A stretch of 13,332 nucleotides of DNA from Clostridiales bacterium. Lineage in GTDB: Bacteria > Bacillota > Clostridia > Christensenellales > Aristaeellaceae. Both the position numbers and the translations under genes were made by a program. The notes under the pieces are model-generated. The model was not told where the DNA came from and did no database searches. It was given only the letters and a program-made list of their open reading frames with translations. The DNA is taken from the NCBI GenBank assembly GCA_004557905.1, contig SFFH01000055.1:1-13332 (forward strand). Reading direction: 5' to 3'. This document shows positions 1 through 6,638 of the stretch, in pieces (within the stretch, counting starts at the first letter, position 1; each line of letters opens with the position of its first letter).

Positions 1-1
1 C

Positions 2-1108
2 GCGTTCCGCGTGCAGTTCAACAGCGCCATCGGCCCGTACAAGGGCGGCCTGCGCCTGCATCCGAGCGTCAACCTGGGCATCATCAAGTTCCTGGGCTTT
101 GAGCAGATCTTCAAGAACTCCCTGACCGGCCTGCCCATCGGCGGCGGCAAGGGCGGCAGCGACTTTGACCCCAAGGGCAAGAGCGACCGCGAGGTCATGG
201 CCTTCTGCCAGAGCTTCATGACCGAGCTGCACAAGTACATCGGCGCGGACGTGGACGTCCCGGCGGGCGACATCGGCACCGGCGCGCGCGAAATCGGCTA
301 CATGTACGGCCAGTACAAGCGCCTGACCGGCAAGTATGAGGGCGTGCTCACCGGCAAGGGCCTCTCCTACGGCGGCTCCCTGGCCCGCACGCAGGCGACC
401 GGCTACGGCCTGCTGTACCTCACCGAGGAGATGCTCCGCTGCAATGGCCACGACATTGCGGGCAAGACCGTCGCGGTCTCCGGCGCGGGCAACGTGGCCA
501 TCTACGCCATCGAGAAGGCGCAGCAGCTGGGCGCGAACGTCGTCACCGCGTCCGATTCCACCGGCTGGGTGTACGATCCGGACGGCATCGACGTGGCGCT
601 CCTCAAGGACGTCAAGGAGGTCCGCCGCGCCCGCCTGACCGAGTACGCGGCGGCGCGCCCGAACTGCGAGTACCATGCGGGCCGCGGCGTGTTCACCGTG
701 AAGTGCGACGTGGCGCTGCCGTGCGCGACCCAGAACGAGCTGCAGCTCGACGACGCGAAGGCGCTCGTCGCGAACGGCTGCATCGCCGTGGCCGAGGGCG
801 CGAACATGCCCACGACCCTGGAGGCGACCGACTACCTGCGCGCGAACGGCGTGCTCTTTGCGCCGGGCAAGGCGGCCAACGCCGGCGGCGTAGCGACCAG
901 CGCGCTGGAGATGAGCCAGAACTCCATGCGCCTGAGCTGGACGTTCGAGGAGGTTGACCAGAAGCTCAAGGGCATCATGGTGAACATCTTCCATAACATC
1001 GACAATGCCGCCAAGGAATACGGCATGGCGGGCAACTACGTGGCCGGCGCGAACATCGCGGGCTTCCTCAAGGTGGCCGACGCCATGATGGCGCAGGGCG
1101 TGGTGTAA
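2..1108 (+). CDS. gdhA: NADP-type glutamate dehydrogenase, 5'-truncated by the window edge
   Basis: Catalyses reversible reductive amination of 2-oxoglutarate with ammonium to glutamate in the cytosol, a main route of nitrogen assimilation. The frame is open to the left edge, beginning Ala-Phe-Arg-Val-Gln-Phe, so the GTG at 11 is an internal Val codon and not a start. About 368 residues are visible. Hexameric bacterial GDHs have roughly 445-450, so about 80 N-terminal residues lie outside. Seen directly: the substrate-binding GPYKGG segment, the catalytic-lysine GGGKGG motif, the VPAGDIGTGAREIGY stretch, a Rossmann dinucleotide motif SGAGNVA near 478-498 followed by ASDSTG (the NADP-type form), and a complete C-terminus. 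The TAA is followed within 15 bases by a terminator, so this is the end of a transcript. Codon use is strongly G/C-ending, like the next genes. Confidence 0.97.
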   Translation, partial: AFRVQFNSAIGPYKGGLRLHPSVNLGIIKFLGFEQIFKNSLTGLPIGGGKGGSDFDPKGKSDREVMAFCQSFMTELHKYIGADVDVPAGDIGTGAREIGYMYGQYKRLTGKYEGVLTGKGLSYGGSLARTQATGYGLLYLTEEMLRCNGHDIAGKTVAVSGAGNVAIYAIEKAQQLGANVVTASDSTGWVYDPDGIDVALLKDVKEVRRARLTEYAAARPNCEYHAGRGVFTVKCDVALPCATQNELQLDDAKALVANGCIAVAEGANMPTTLEATDYLRANGVLFAPGKAANAGGVATSALEMSQNSMRLSWTFEEVDQKLKGIMVNIFHNIDNAAKEYGMAGNYVAGANIAGFLKVADAMMAQGVV

Positions 1109-1119
1109 TCAAAGACATG

Positions 1120-1156
1120 GGGAGACAGCGCATTTTTCGTGCCCTGTCTCCCTTTT
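1120..1156 (+). terminator. Rho-independent terminator of gdhA
   Basis: A perfect 9-bp stem, GGGAGACAG (1120-1128) against CTGTCTCCC (1144-1152). Three further pairs (GCA 1130-1132 / TGC 1140-1142) are possible inside, and TTTT follows at 1153-1156. It lies 11 bases after the gdhA stop codon. Confidence 0.85.
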
Positions 1157-1180
1157 ATGCTTATTAAGACAAAACGGAAG

Positions 1181-1218
1181 TTGACAAACTGGCTTCAAAT
1201 TCCGAGACGATTTGTCAA
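1181..1218. promoter_or_regulatory. Spaced inverted repeat upstream of the ABC operon promoter, possible operator
   Basis: TTGACAAA at 1181-1188 and its exact complement TTTGTCAA at 1211-1218 are separated by 22 bases, about three helical turns centre to centre. The same TTGACAA word recurs as the -35 box at 1291. The position, about 70-110 bp upstream of the promoter in an otherwise gene-free gap, fits an operator or activator site. The regulator is unknown. I saw no T-box or trp-type leader, although TrpXYZ operons in streptococci are known to use a T-box. Confidence 0.4.
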
Positions 1219-1290
1219 TTTGATGGCCGGTTTCCGAAGAGAAAGGGAATCCGAATTCGAAAAATAAAAGGAAAATGCGCGAAAAATGTA

Positions 1291-1320
1291 TTGACAATGA
1301 TTTGGCATCGGATATATAAT
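1291..1320 (+). promoter_or_regulatory. Strong sigma-70/sigma-A type promoter of the ABC transporter operon
   Basis: TTGACA at 1291-1296 and TATAAT at 1315-1320, both full consensus, with an 18-bp spacer. Transcription would start near 1327, giving a leader of about 40 nt before the binding-protein ATG at 1368. The surrounding sequence is AT-rich, in contrast to the coding DNA. Confidence 0.85.
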
Positions 1321-1367
1321 GGCAATACAATTTTTGACTGAAATCAATGCAACGGAGGACATGACTT

Positions 1368-2300
1368 ATGAAGAAGATCATTATGCTCGCTCTTGTGCTG
1401 ATGATGGTGGCCATGACGGCCTGCGCCAGCGCGACGACCGTCGGTATCTGCCAGCTGGTTCAGCACGTCGCGCTCGACCAGGCGACCCAGGGCTTCAAGG
1501 ACGCGCTCTCTGAGAAGATGCCTGACGTGATCTTCGACGAGAAGAACGCTTCCGGCGACGCGGTCAACTGCGCCACCATCGCCAACACCTTCGTCTCCGA
1601 CGGCGTCGACCTCATCATGTGCAACGCGACCCCGGCCCTGCAGGCGGCTGTCGCGGCGACCGGCGATATCCCGATCCTGGGCACCTCCGTCACCGAGTAC
1701 GGCGTGGCGCTGGGCATCGACGGCTTCACCGGCGTGACCGGCATGAACGTCTCCGGCACCTCCGACCTGGCCCCGCTGGATCAGCAGGCTGCGATGGTCA
1801 AGGAGCTCTTCCCGGACGCCAAGAAGGTCGGCCTGATCTACTGCTCCGCCGAGGCGAACTCCATCTACCAGGTGAAGGTCGTGGGCGAGGAGCTGGCCAA
1901 GCTCGGCTATGAGACCGAGGAATTCGCCTTCACCGACTCCAACGACGTCGCGTCCGTCTCCGCGCTGGCCGCGCAGAACTGCGACGTGGTCTACATCCCG
2001 ACCGACAACACCGCCGCTGCCTACACCGAGACCATCGCCAACGAACTGATTCCGGCCAAGATCCCGGCCGTCGTCGGTGAGGAAGGCATCTGCAAGGGCT
2101 GCGGCGTCGCGACCCTGACCATCAGCTACTACGACATCGGCTACGCCACCGGCCTGATGGCCTACGAGATCCTCGCCAACGGCGCGGACATCTCCGCGAT
2201 GCCGATCGAGTACGCGCCGCAGTTCACCAAGAAGTACAACGCGGCGAACGCCGAGGCGCTGGGCCTGACGATTCCGGCGGACTACACCGCCATCGAGTAA
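1368..2300 (+). CDS. ABC transporter substrate-binding protein (TrpX-like, COG2984 / ABC_sub_bind family)
   Basis: Extracytoplasmic solute receptor of a three-part importer; probably a lipoprotein that captures substrate outside the membrane and hands it to the permease encoded next. 310 aa, normal family length. Residues 1-18 form a signal peptide (MKK, then a hydrophobic stretch) ending Met-Thr-Ala-Cys19, a slightly weak lipobox. The start is supported by GGAGG at 1354-1358, 9 bases before the ATG. The body shows family hallmarks: VGICQLVQHVALDQATQGF after the signal, PILGTSVTEYG, KKVGLIYCSAEANS, and near the C-terminus YYDIGYATGLMAYEIL. Known members of this family with this gene order include streptococcal TrpX (tryptophan), but other members are unassigned and I cannot read the ligand from sequence. 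Family confidence is high; substrate is unknown. Confidence 0.93.
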   Translation: MKKIIMLALVLMMVAMTACASATTVGICQLVQHVALDQATQGFKDALSEKMPDVIFDEKNASGDAVNCATIANTFVSDGVDLIMCNATPALQAAVAATGDIPILGTSVTEYGVALGIDGFTGVTGMNVSGTSDLAPLDQQAAMVKELFPDAKKVGLIYCSAEANSIYQVKVVGEELAKLGYETEEFAFTDSNDVASVSALAAQNCDVVYIPTDNTAAAYTETIANELIPAKIPAVVGEEGICKGCGVATLTISYYDIGYATGLMAYEILANGADISAMPIEYAPQFTKKYNAANAEALGLTIPADYTAIE

Positions 2301-2320
2301 GGCGCATTGACAAGCAAAAT

Positions 2321-2354
2321 AAGCCAAGAAAGAGGGAAACCTCTTTCTTGGCTT
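2321..2354 (+). terminator. Perfect 15-bp hairpin with GAAA loop between binding-protein and permease genes (attenuator or 3'-end stabiliser)
   Basis: AAGCCAAGAAAGAGG (2321-2335) pairs without mismatch with 2340-2354 across a GAAA (GNRA) tetraloop. Only CGCTTTG follows, a poor T-tract. Because the permease and ATPase genes continue downstream without an obvious promoter, I infer a partial terminator or RNA-stability element that lets the binding protein be made in excess, as known for other binding-protein operons. Hairpin certain; function inferred. Confidence 0.7.
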
Positions 2355-2505
2355 CGCTTTGTCTGATGCAGGAACTGCGCAAAAGCCCCACAGCGGGCGC
2401 CGGACTGCGCCGTTCCGGACAAAAGCGGAAAAAGCATCATGCGGCGGGCATGGCCCGTTCGTCCTGACAGGGGCGTCAGAATAACCAACGAGGAGGAGCT
2501 TCTCC

Positions 2506-3417
2506 GTGGAGATTGTCAAGCTATTCAACGCCATGCCGGGCGCAGTCGCGCAGGGCATGATCTGGGGCCTGATGGCCATCGGCCTGTACATCACCTATCG
2601 CATCCTTGAGGTGTCCGACCTGACGGTAGACGGTTCCATCGCGACCGGCGGCGCCGTGGCGGCCATGCTCATCATCAACGGCTGGAACGTCTGGGTGGCG
2701 CTGCTGGCGGCGTTTGTCGTGGGCATGCTCGCGGGACTGGTCACGGGCCTGTTCCACACGTTCTGCGGCATCCCGGCGATTCTCTCCGGCATCCTGACGC
2801 AGCTGGCGCTGTATTCCGTCAACCTGCGCATCATGGGCAACAAGGCCAACGTCGCGCTGAGCGTCAACAAGTACGGCCTGCTGGTCACCTCCCGCAATTC
2901 GCGCGTCGTCGGCCTGCAGAATCCGATCGTGATTCTGGTGCTGTTCACCGCCGCGCTGATTCTGGTGCTGTACTGGTTCTTTGGTACGGAGCTGGGCTGC
3001 TCGCTGCGCGCTACCGGCGCCAACCGTGCCATGGCACGCGCGCAGGGCATCAACACCAGCACCAACACCGTGCTGGGCCTGATGCTCTCCAACGGCATCG
3101 TCGCGCTTGCCGGCGCGCTGCTGGCGCAGTTCCAGGGCTTCGCGGACGTGGGCATGGGCCGCGGCGCGATCGTCATCGGCCTGGCCGCCGTCATCATCGG
3201 CGAGGTCGTCTTCGGCAAGATTTTCCACAACTTCGGCCTCAAGCTGCTGGCGGTTTCCCTCGGCGCGATTCTGTACTACCTCGTCATCCAGGTCGTCCTG
3301 TGGCTGGGCCTGAACACCAACGACCTCAAGCTCCTCACAGCGCTGGTCGTGGCGATCTTCCTGGCGACGCCGCACTGGCGCGCGAAGTACTTCAGCAAGA
3401 AGAAGGGGGGCGCCTGA
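2506..3417 (+). CDS. ABC transporter permease (TrpY-like, COG4120, BPD_transp_2)
   Basis: Inner-membrane channel subunit of the importer, probably a homodimer, moving the solute delivered by the upstream binding protein. 303 aa, usual for the family. Starts at GTG 2506, chosen because AGGAGG at 2491-2496 lies 9 bases upstream and the N-terminus (MEIVKLFNAMPGAVAQGM) matches the family pattern. About eight to nine hydrophobic segments run through the chain. The first ends at the conserved GLMAIGLYITYRILEVSDLT, and LTVDGSIATGG follows. The cytoplasmic loop GANRAMARAQGINTSTN near the middle is the likely contact with the ATPase. The C-terminus is basic (KYFSKKKGGA), on the inside. The stop is 1 base before the ATPase start, so the two are translationally linked. 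Confidence 0.93.
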   Translation: MEIVKLFNAMPGAVAQGMIWGLMAIGLYITYRILEVSDLTVDGSIATGGAVAAMLIINGWNVWVALLAAFVVGMLAGLVTGLFHTFCGIPAILSGILTQLALYSVNLRIMGNKANVALSVNKYGLLVTSRNSRVVGLQNPIVILVLFTAALILVLYWFFGTELGCSLRATGANRAMARAQGINTSTNTVLGLMLSNGIVALAGALLAQFQGFADVGMGRGAIVIGLAAVIIGEVVFGKIFHNFGLKLLAVSLGAILYYLVIQVVLWLGLNTNDLKLLTALVVAIFLATPHWRAKYFSKKKGGA

Positions 3418-3418
3418 G

Positions 3419-4213
3419 ATGCTCAAGATCAATCACATCGCCAAGACGTTCAATCCGGGCACGATTACCGAGAAGACCGCGCTGGTCGACGTGCAGCTGC
3501 ACCTGCTGCCCGGCGATTTCACCACCGTCATCGGCGGCAACGGCGCGGGCAAGTCCACGATGCTCAACGCGGTAGCCGGCGTGTTCCCGGTGGACAAGGG
3601 CACCATTGAAATCGGCGGCGTGGACGTGACGAACCTGCCGGAGTTCAAGCGCGCGCAGTACCTGGGTCGCGTGTTCCAGGACCCGATGACCGGCACCGCC
3701 GCAACGATGAACATCGAGGAGAACATGGCGCTGGCCATGCGCCGCGGCCAGCGGCGCGGCCTCAAGTGGGGCATCAGCAACATGGAGCGCGAGATGTACC
3801 GCGAGCAGCTGCGCAAGCTGGATCTGGGCTTGGAGGACCGCATGGCCAGCAAGGTCGGCCTGCTCTCCGGTGGCCAGCGCCAGGCGCTGACGCTGCTGAT
3901 GGCGACGCTGCGCACGCCCAAGCTGCTGCTGCTGGACGAGCACACCGCCGCGCTCGACCCGAAGACCGCCGCAAAGGTGCTTGAGCTGAGTGACAAGATC
4001 ATCCGCGAGCAGAAGCTGACGGCGCTGATGATCACCCACAACATGCAGGACGCGATCGACTACGGCAACCGCCTCATCATGATGCACGAGGGCCGGGTTG
4101 TCGTCGACGTGGCGGGCGAGGAGAAGAAGAAGCTCACCCGCGCCGACCTGATGGGCCTGTTTGAGAAGGCTGCAGGCCAGCAGCTCAACAGCGACAAGCT
4201 GCTCCTGTCCTGA
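3419..4213 (+). CDS. ABC transporter ATPase (TrpZ-like, COG1101)
   Basis: Cytoplasmic ATP-hydrolysing subunit powering the importer. 264 aa, full length. Walker A GGNGAGKST at residues 39-47, Q-loop Gln87 (VFQDP), signature LSGGQ 149-153, Walker B LLLLDE 169-174, D-loop with the EHTAALDP variant typical of this COG, and H-loop His207 (ITHNM). The start ATG at 3419 is preceded by AAGGGGGG at 3403-3410 inside the end of the permease gene. The gene closes the operon: a terminator follows about 50 bases later. All catalytic motifs are intact, so the importer should be functional. The substrate is not determined by this subunit. Confidence 0.95.
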   Translation: MLKINHIAKTFNPGTITEKTALVDVQLHLLPGDFTTVIGGNGAGKSTMLNAVAGVFPVDKGTIEIGGVDVTNLPEFKRAQYLGRVFQDPMTGTAATMNIEENMALAMRRGQRRGLKWGISNMEREMYREQLRKLDLGLEDRMASKVGLLSGGQRQALTLLMATLRTPKLLLLDEHTAALDPKTAAKVLELSDKIIREQKLTALMITHNMQDAIDYGNRLIMMHEGRVVVDVAGEEKKKLTRADLMGLFEKAAGQQLNSDKLLLS

Positions 4214-4246
4214 GCGGGCTGTGTCCGCTGCACGGTTTCGTGTGCG

Positions 4247-4309
4247 ATTTCCTATAGGATCAACGAGGCTGACTCCCATGCGGAGCCAGCCTTTATTACT
4301 ATAGGAAAT
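4247..4309. repeat. 11-bp inverted repeat bracketing the operon terminator
   Basis: ATTTCCTATAG at 4247-4257 and its exact complement CTATAGGAAAT at 4299-4309 flank the terminator hairpin. The right arm runs directly into the first copy of the 80-bp repeat (starting 4304). It could extend the terminator into a long two-part stem or be the end of the repeat element. Confidence 0.6.
4266..4294 (+). terminator. Rho-independent terminator of the ABC operon
   Basis: AGGCTGACTCC (4266-4276) pairs with GGAGCCAGCCT (4282-4292), one A/C mismatch in 11 positions, loop of five bases, followed by TTTATT. It lies 52 bases after the ATPase stop. Confidence 0.75.
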
Positions 4310-4418
4310 TGCGCGAAGTATCGTGCAGCGAGCACGGAACAGCTTGGTTTTGCGAAGCAGTTCGGAAGTGGGAGCGGGCACGGAGCGGCCTGGTCTTGCA
4401 AAGAGGTTCGGAAGTGGG

Positions 4419-4438
4419 AGCGGGCACGGCTCGCTTTT
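4419..4438 (+). terminator. Terminator-like hairpin at the end of repeat copy 2
   Basis: AGCGGGC (4419-4425) pairs with GCTCGCT (4429-4435) across the loop ACG, with one G-T wobble, and TTT follows. It is homologous to the hairpin at 4516-4535. Confidence 0.5.
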
Positions 4439-4515
4439 GCCATATGGGAAATTGCGCGAGGTATCGTGCAGCGGGCACGGAGCGGCTTGGCTTTGCGAAG
4501 TAGTTCGGAAGTGGG

Positions 4516-4535
4516 GGCGGGCACGGCCCGCCTTT
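4516..4535 (+). terminator. Terminator-like hairpin at the end of repeat copy 3
   Basis: GGCGGGC (4516-4522) pairs perfectly with GCCCGCC (4526-4532) across the loop ACG, followed by TTT. Compared with copy 2, the closing pair changes from A-T to G-C on both sides at once. Confidence 0.5.
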
Positions 4536-4566
4536 GAAAAAATGCGCGCACCGGCCCGGATGACTA

Positions 4567-4595
4567 TTGCGGAAGCTCCTGAAAAAGGGTATGAT
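4567..4595 (+). promoter_or_regulatory. Probable promoter of the beta-helix pseudogene
   Basis: TTGCGG at 4567-4572, 17-bp spacer, TATGAT at 4590-4595, about 45 bases upstream of the ATG at 4641. AAGGGAG at 4626-4632 is the ribosome site. Confidence 0.5.
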
Positions 4596-4640
4596 GATAT
4601 CATAGAAACTACGAAAGTGGATATGAAGGGAGCGAAGCGC

Positions 4641-5076
4641 ATGCAATGGTATGTCGATGTTCATGCGGGCATCCATGGGGATGGCAGCCGCGAAAAGCCT
4701 TTCCGGAGGATCGCAGACGCAGCGCGAGTGCTCGACGCAAACGCGTGACAAGTACTATATGCCGCTGCCGGTGTGGCTCCGCGGCAATGCGTACTTTAAT
4801 GGCGCCGTGCCCTGCAGGCTGGAGGAGGCGCCTGCCGTGGATACGCAGCACTCTGTCCGCGTCGCGCTCAGGGAGGAGGACGGACGGATCATCGTGGAGA
4901 GCGACCTGTTCCGCTATCTGCCGAAGGCGCAGATGATCAGCACCGATACGCTGGGCATGGCCTTTGAGCCGGAGGAGTACTTTGAGACGCCCGAAGGGGA
5001 GAAAATCGTCTTTGACACGGATCTGTACGGCGCGAAGCGGAGCGATACGCCCGTAGCCGGACCGATTGGCCCGTGA
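4641..5076 (+). pseudogene. Remnant of a right-handed parallel beta-helix protein, head joined to tail with frame change
   Basis: The first frame, ATG 4641 to TGA 4746-4748, gives 35 residues beginning MQWYVDVHAGIHGDGS and continuing EKPFRRIADAA. This is the start seen in large extracellular-type beta-helix (DUF1565-like, pectate-lyase-fold) proteins: a short strand, Gly/Asp-rich turn and a PFRxIxxA segment. From about 4747 a different frame, open to TGA 5074-5076, carries about 109 residues including YYMPLPVWLRGNAYFNGA, STDTLGMAFEPEEYF and a C-terminal GAKRSDTPVAGPIGP. This is plausible as the C-terminal part of the same kind of protein. The several-hundred-residue middle (the helix coils) is absent. 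I infer an internal deletion with its junction near 4735-4750. Promoter and ribosome site survive, so the locus may still be transcribed. The family assignment is from pattern memory and moderately sure; the broken state is clear. Confidence 0.6.
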
Positions 5077-5099
5077 GCGAAGCCGGGCATGGAAGGATA

Positions 5100-5128
5100 T
5101 TGACGAAAAACCGGGATTGCACTATCAT
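5100..5128 (+). promoter_or_regulatory. Promoter of the LysR-type regulator gene
   Basis: TTGACG at 5100-5105 and TATCAT at 5123-5128 with a 17-bp spacer. The start would lie near 5135, giving a short leader before AGGAGG at 5155-5160. Confidence 0.65.
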
Positions 5129-5168
5129 AGAAAGCGGGGAGTCCGGACAAAGACAGGAGGAATGCTGC

Positions 5169-6107
5169 ATGGATTTCAGACAGCTGCAATACGTCCTGAA
5201 GGTTGCGGAATGCGGCAGCATCACCAAGGCCGCCAATGAGCTGTACATGGCGCAGCCTTCGCTCAGCAGCTATATCGGCAAGGTGGAAAAGGAGCTGGGC
5301 GTTCTCCTGTTTGACCGGTCGGTCAATCCCATTCAGCTGACGCTTGCAGGCGAGGAGTACGTCAAGGAAGCCAGACGGATGCTCTATATCCAGGAGCAGC
5401 TCCAGAAGAAGCTGCAGGATATTTCGCAGGTTTCCCGCAGAAGGGTGCGCATCGGCATTTCCCATGAACGGGGCATCTTCATGCTGCCCAGAATTCTGCC
5501 GGTCTTTCGCGAGCGGTTTCCGGAGGTCAGCGTGGAGGTTGTGCCGGGCTCGCACAAGAAGCTCTCGGCCCAGCTCTCGGAGGGCACGCTGGATATCGTG
5601 ATGCTTCCGACGATTGAAAAGACGGCGGATTTCCGCTATATCGATGTGTACGAGGAGGAAATCATGGTCTGCGCCGGCGCGGGCATCGTGCGCAGCGAGC
5701 ACCTGTATGAAGGCAAATGGGACATGATTGACCCGGACAGGTGCGGCAGCATTCCGTTTATCAAGATGGAGCCGGGCCATGTGATCACCCATGCGTTTGA
5801 CCGGGTCTTCACCGGGAAGATGAACATCGTGTTTGAGGCGTATTCCAGCGCGGAGGCGCTGCGCCTGGCGGCGGCCGGCATGGGCGCCTGCCTGGTGTCC
5901 CAGATGACCATGGACATGATCCAGTATGACCACGCGACGCGCGCGTTTTCCATCGGCCCGAAGCCGATGACCTGGTCGGTTTGTGCCTGCATGCGCAAGG
6001 ATGCCTACGTCGGCAGCGTGGAAAAGGCGCTGATCCAGATCGCGCAGGATTCCATGAGCCGCTATACGGAGCGCATTCGCGAAAAGCTGAACAGCCTGTC
6101 AGAATAA
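5169..6107 (+). CDS. LysR-family transcriptional regulator
   Basis: DNA-binding regulator with an effector-sensing domain, acting as a tetramer in the cytoplasm. 312 aa from ATG 5169, the normal length. This start is preferred over any earlier in-frame codon because AGGAGG (5155-5160) sits 8 bases upstream and the protein then begins MDFRQLQYVLKVAECGSITK, the canonical LysR start. The winged helix-turn-helix occupies about residues 1-60 (ITKAANELYMAQPSLSSYI, then LFDRS). The linker helix is at about 61-88. The periplasmic-binding-like effector domain is about 90-295, starting RRVRIGISHERGIFMLPRIL. It has its own promoter and terminator. LysR genes commonly regulate a neighbour. The next gene is a YbhJ-type hydratase, and E. 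coli has the LysR gene ybhD in the same locus as ybhJ, so the hydratase is a reasonable inferred target. The effector is unknown. Confidence 0.93.
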   Translation: MDFRQLQYVLKVAECGSITKAANELYMAQPSLSSYIGKVEKELGVLLFDRSVNPIQLTLAGEEYVKEARRMLYIQEQLQKKLQDISQVSRRRVRIGISHERGIFMLPRILPVFRERFPEVSVEVVPGSHKKLSAQLSEGTLDIVMLPTIEKTADFRYIDVYEEEIMVCAGAGIVRSEHLYEGKWDMIDPDRCGSIPFIKMEPGHVITHAFDRVFTGKMNIVFEAYSSAEALRLAAAGMGACLVSQMTMDMIQYDHATRAFSIGPKPMTWSVCACMRKDAYVGSVEKALIQIAQDSMSRYTERIREKLNSLSE

Positions 6108-6114
6108 TACCCAA

Positions 6115-6143
6115 AGGGGCTGCCCGATCGGGCGGCCTCTTTT
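6115..6143 (+). terminator. Rho-independent terminator of the LysR gene
   Basis: AGGGGCTGCCC (6115-6125) pairs with GGGCGGCCTCT (6130-6140), loop GATC, two G-T wobbles, T-run 6140-6143. It lies 7 bases after the stop. Confidence 0.85.
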
Positions 6144-6266
6144 GCGCTATTCAGAGCATAGGAACAGACCAATCTACGGCATGGCGCTTTGGAATGGACG
6201 GCTGTTCCCGCCCACGGCGACGCGGCGTCAGTGCAGTTTGGTTATGGGGAGCATAGAAAATCACTA

Positions 6267-6296
6267 TTGGAACAAAAGGGAAAAAAGGTCTATACT
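6267..6296 (+). promoter_or_regulatory. Probable promoter of the hydratase transcript
   Basis: TTGGAA at 6267-6272, 18-bp spacer, TATACT at 6291-6296 (overlapped by a TATAAT at 6296-6301). The region is A-rich and lies after the LysR terminator. If used, the hydratase mRNA has a leader of about 335 nt. Confidence 0.5.
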
Positions 6297-6301
6297 ATAA
6301 T

Positions 6302-6638
6302 CAGCTTCAGAAAAGATTATTCTGTGACGGCATGAAAGGAAGGTGACATGGAGGATGCGCAGGCTTCCGGCGGTACACATGTTTGGCGGCCTATAGAGGC
6401 CGCATGACGGCGGCAGCGGCTCCGTTGCAGCGCAGGCGGCCTGATTCAGCGCAGGCGAGGGAGAACGGCATGGAGAACCCGGCCGCGGCGGTTCAGCGTA
6501 CGGTCCGCCGCAGCATGGACGGCACGAGCCTTGTCCGCTGCTGATCTGCCATGCTTTTTTACAAATGGCATGCATAGAAAATTGCAATACGCACGCGTTG
6601 GTTTTGACCGATTTTGATAAGAAGGGAAGAAATACAAC
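6302..6638 (+). other. Long leader region upstream of the hydratase gene
   Basis: No gene of normal size. It holds a possible 19-codon peptide (6348-6407), a hairpin GCGGCCT / AGGCCGC (6386-6403, loop ATAG), and an inverted repeat TGCCAT (6547-6552) / ATGGCA (6565-6570) around a T6 run. The hydratase ribosome site AAGGGAA lies at 6623-6629. I recognise no known riboswitch class. The length is unusual for these genes and suggests cis control, or a decayed older gene. Confidence 0.4.
6348..6407 (+). CDS. Possible 19-residue leader peptide
   Basis: ATG at 6348 follows AAAGGAAGG (6335-6343) and encodes MEDAQASGGTHVWRPIEAA, ending at TGA 6405-6407. The hairpin 6386-6403 overlaps its last codons, a layout that could couple translation to downstream transcription. 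The composition shows no run of regulatory codons, so this may be chance. No family recognised. Confidence 0.2.
   Translation: MEDAQASGGTHVWRPIEAA

Larger units (their letters stand above)
4304..4535. repeat. Intergenic repeat array: two 80-bp copies plus one 46-bp half copy
   Basis: Copy 1 at 4304-4383 and copy 3 at 4447-4526 are both 80 bp and differ at 7 positions, every one a transition. Copy 2 (4384-4429) repeats only the last 46 bp, with 7 differences, all but one transitions. Each copy contains GTGC-loop-GCAC near its middle where complete, and ends in GGAAGTGGG(A/G)GCGGGCACGG. Copies 2 and 3 run into terminator-like hairpins. The stretch 4214-4640 holds no credible complete gene. Frames open across the repeats are low-complexity (Arg/Pro/Ser-rich) products of the repeat itself. 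Confidence 0.8.

Noticed and set aside
1344..2594. A 416-codon minus-strand frame opposite the binding-protein gene
   Set aside because: Shadow of G/C-ending codons; no start site with ribosome binding and no recognisable domain.
4304..4526. CRISPR array
   Set aside because: The units are 46-80 bp, nearly contiguous, without uniform unique spacers, and no cas gene is present.
2521..4642. Long minus-strand frames opposite the permease and ATPase genes (to 3432 and 3392-4642)
   Set aside because: Low-complexity, charged products antisense to intact ABC genes; part is simply the intergenic repeat translated backwards.
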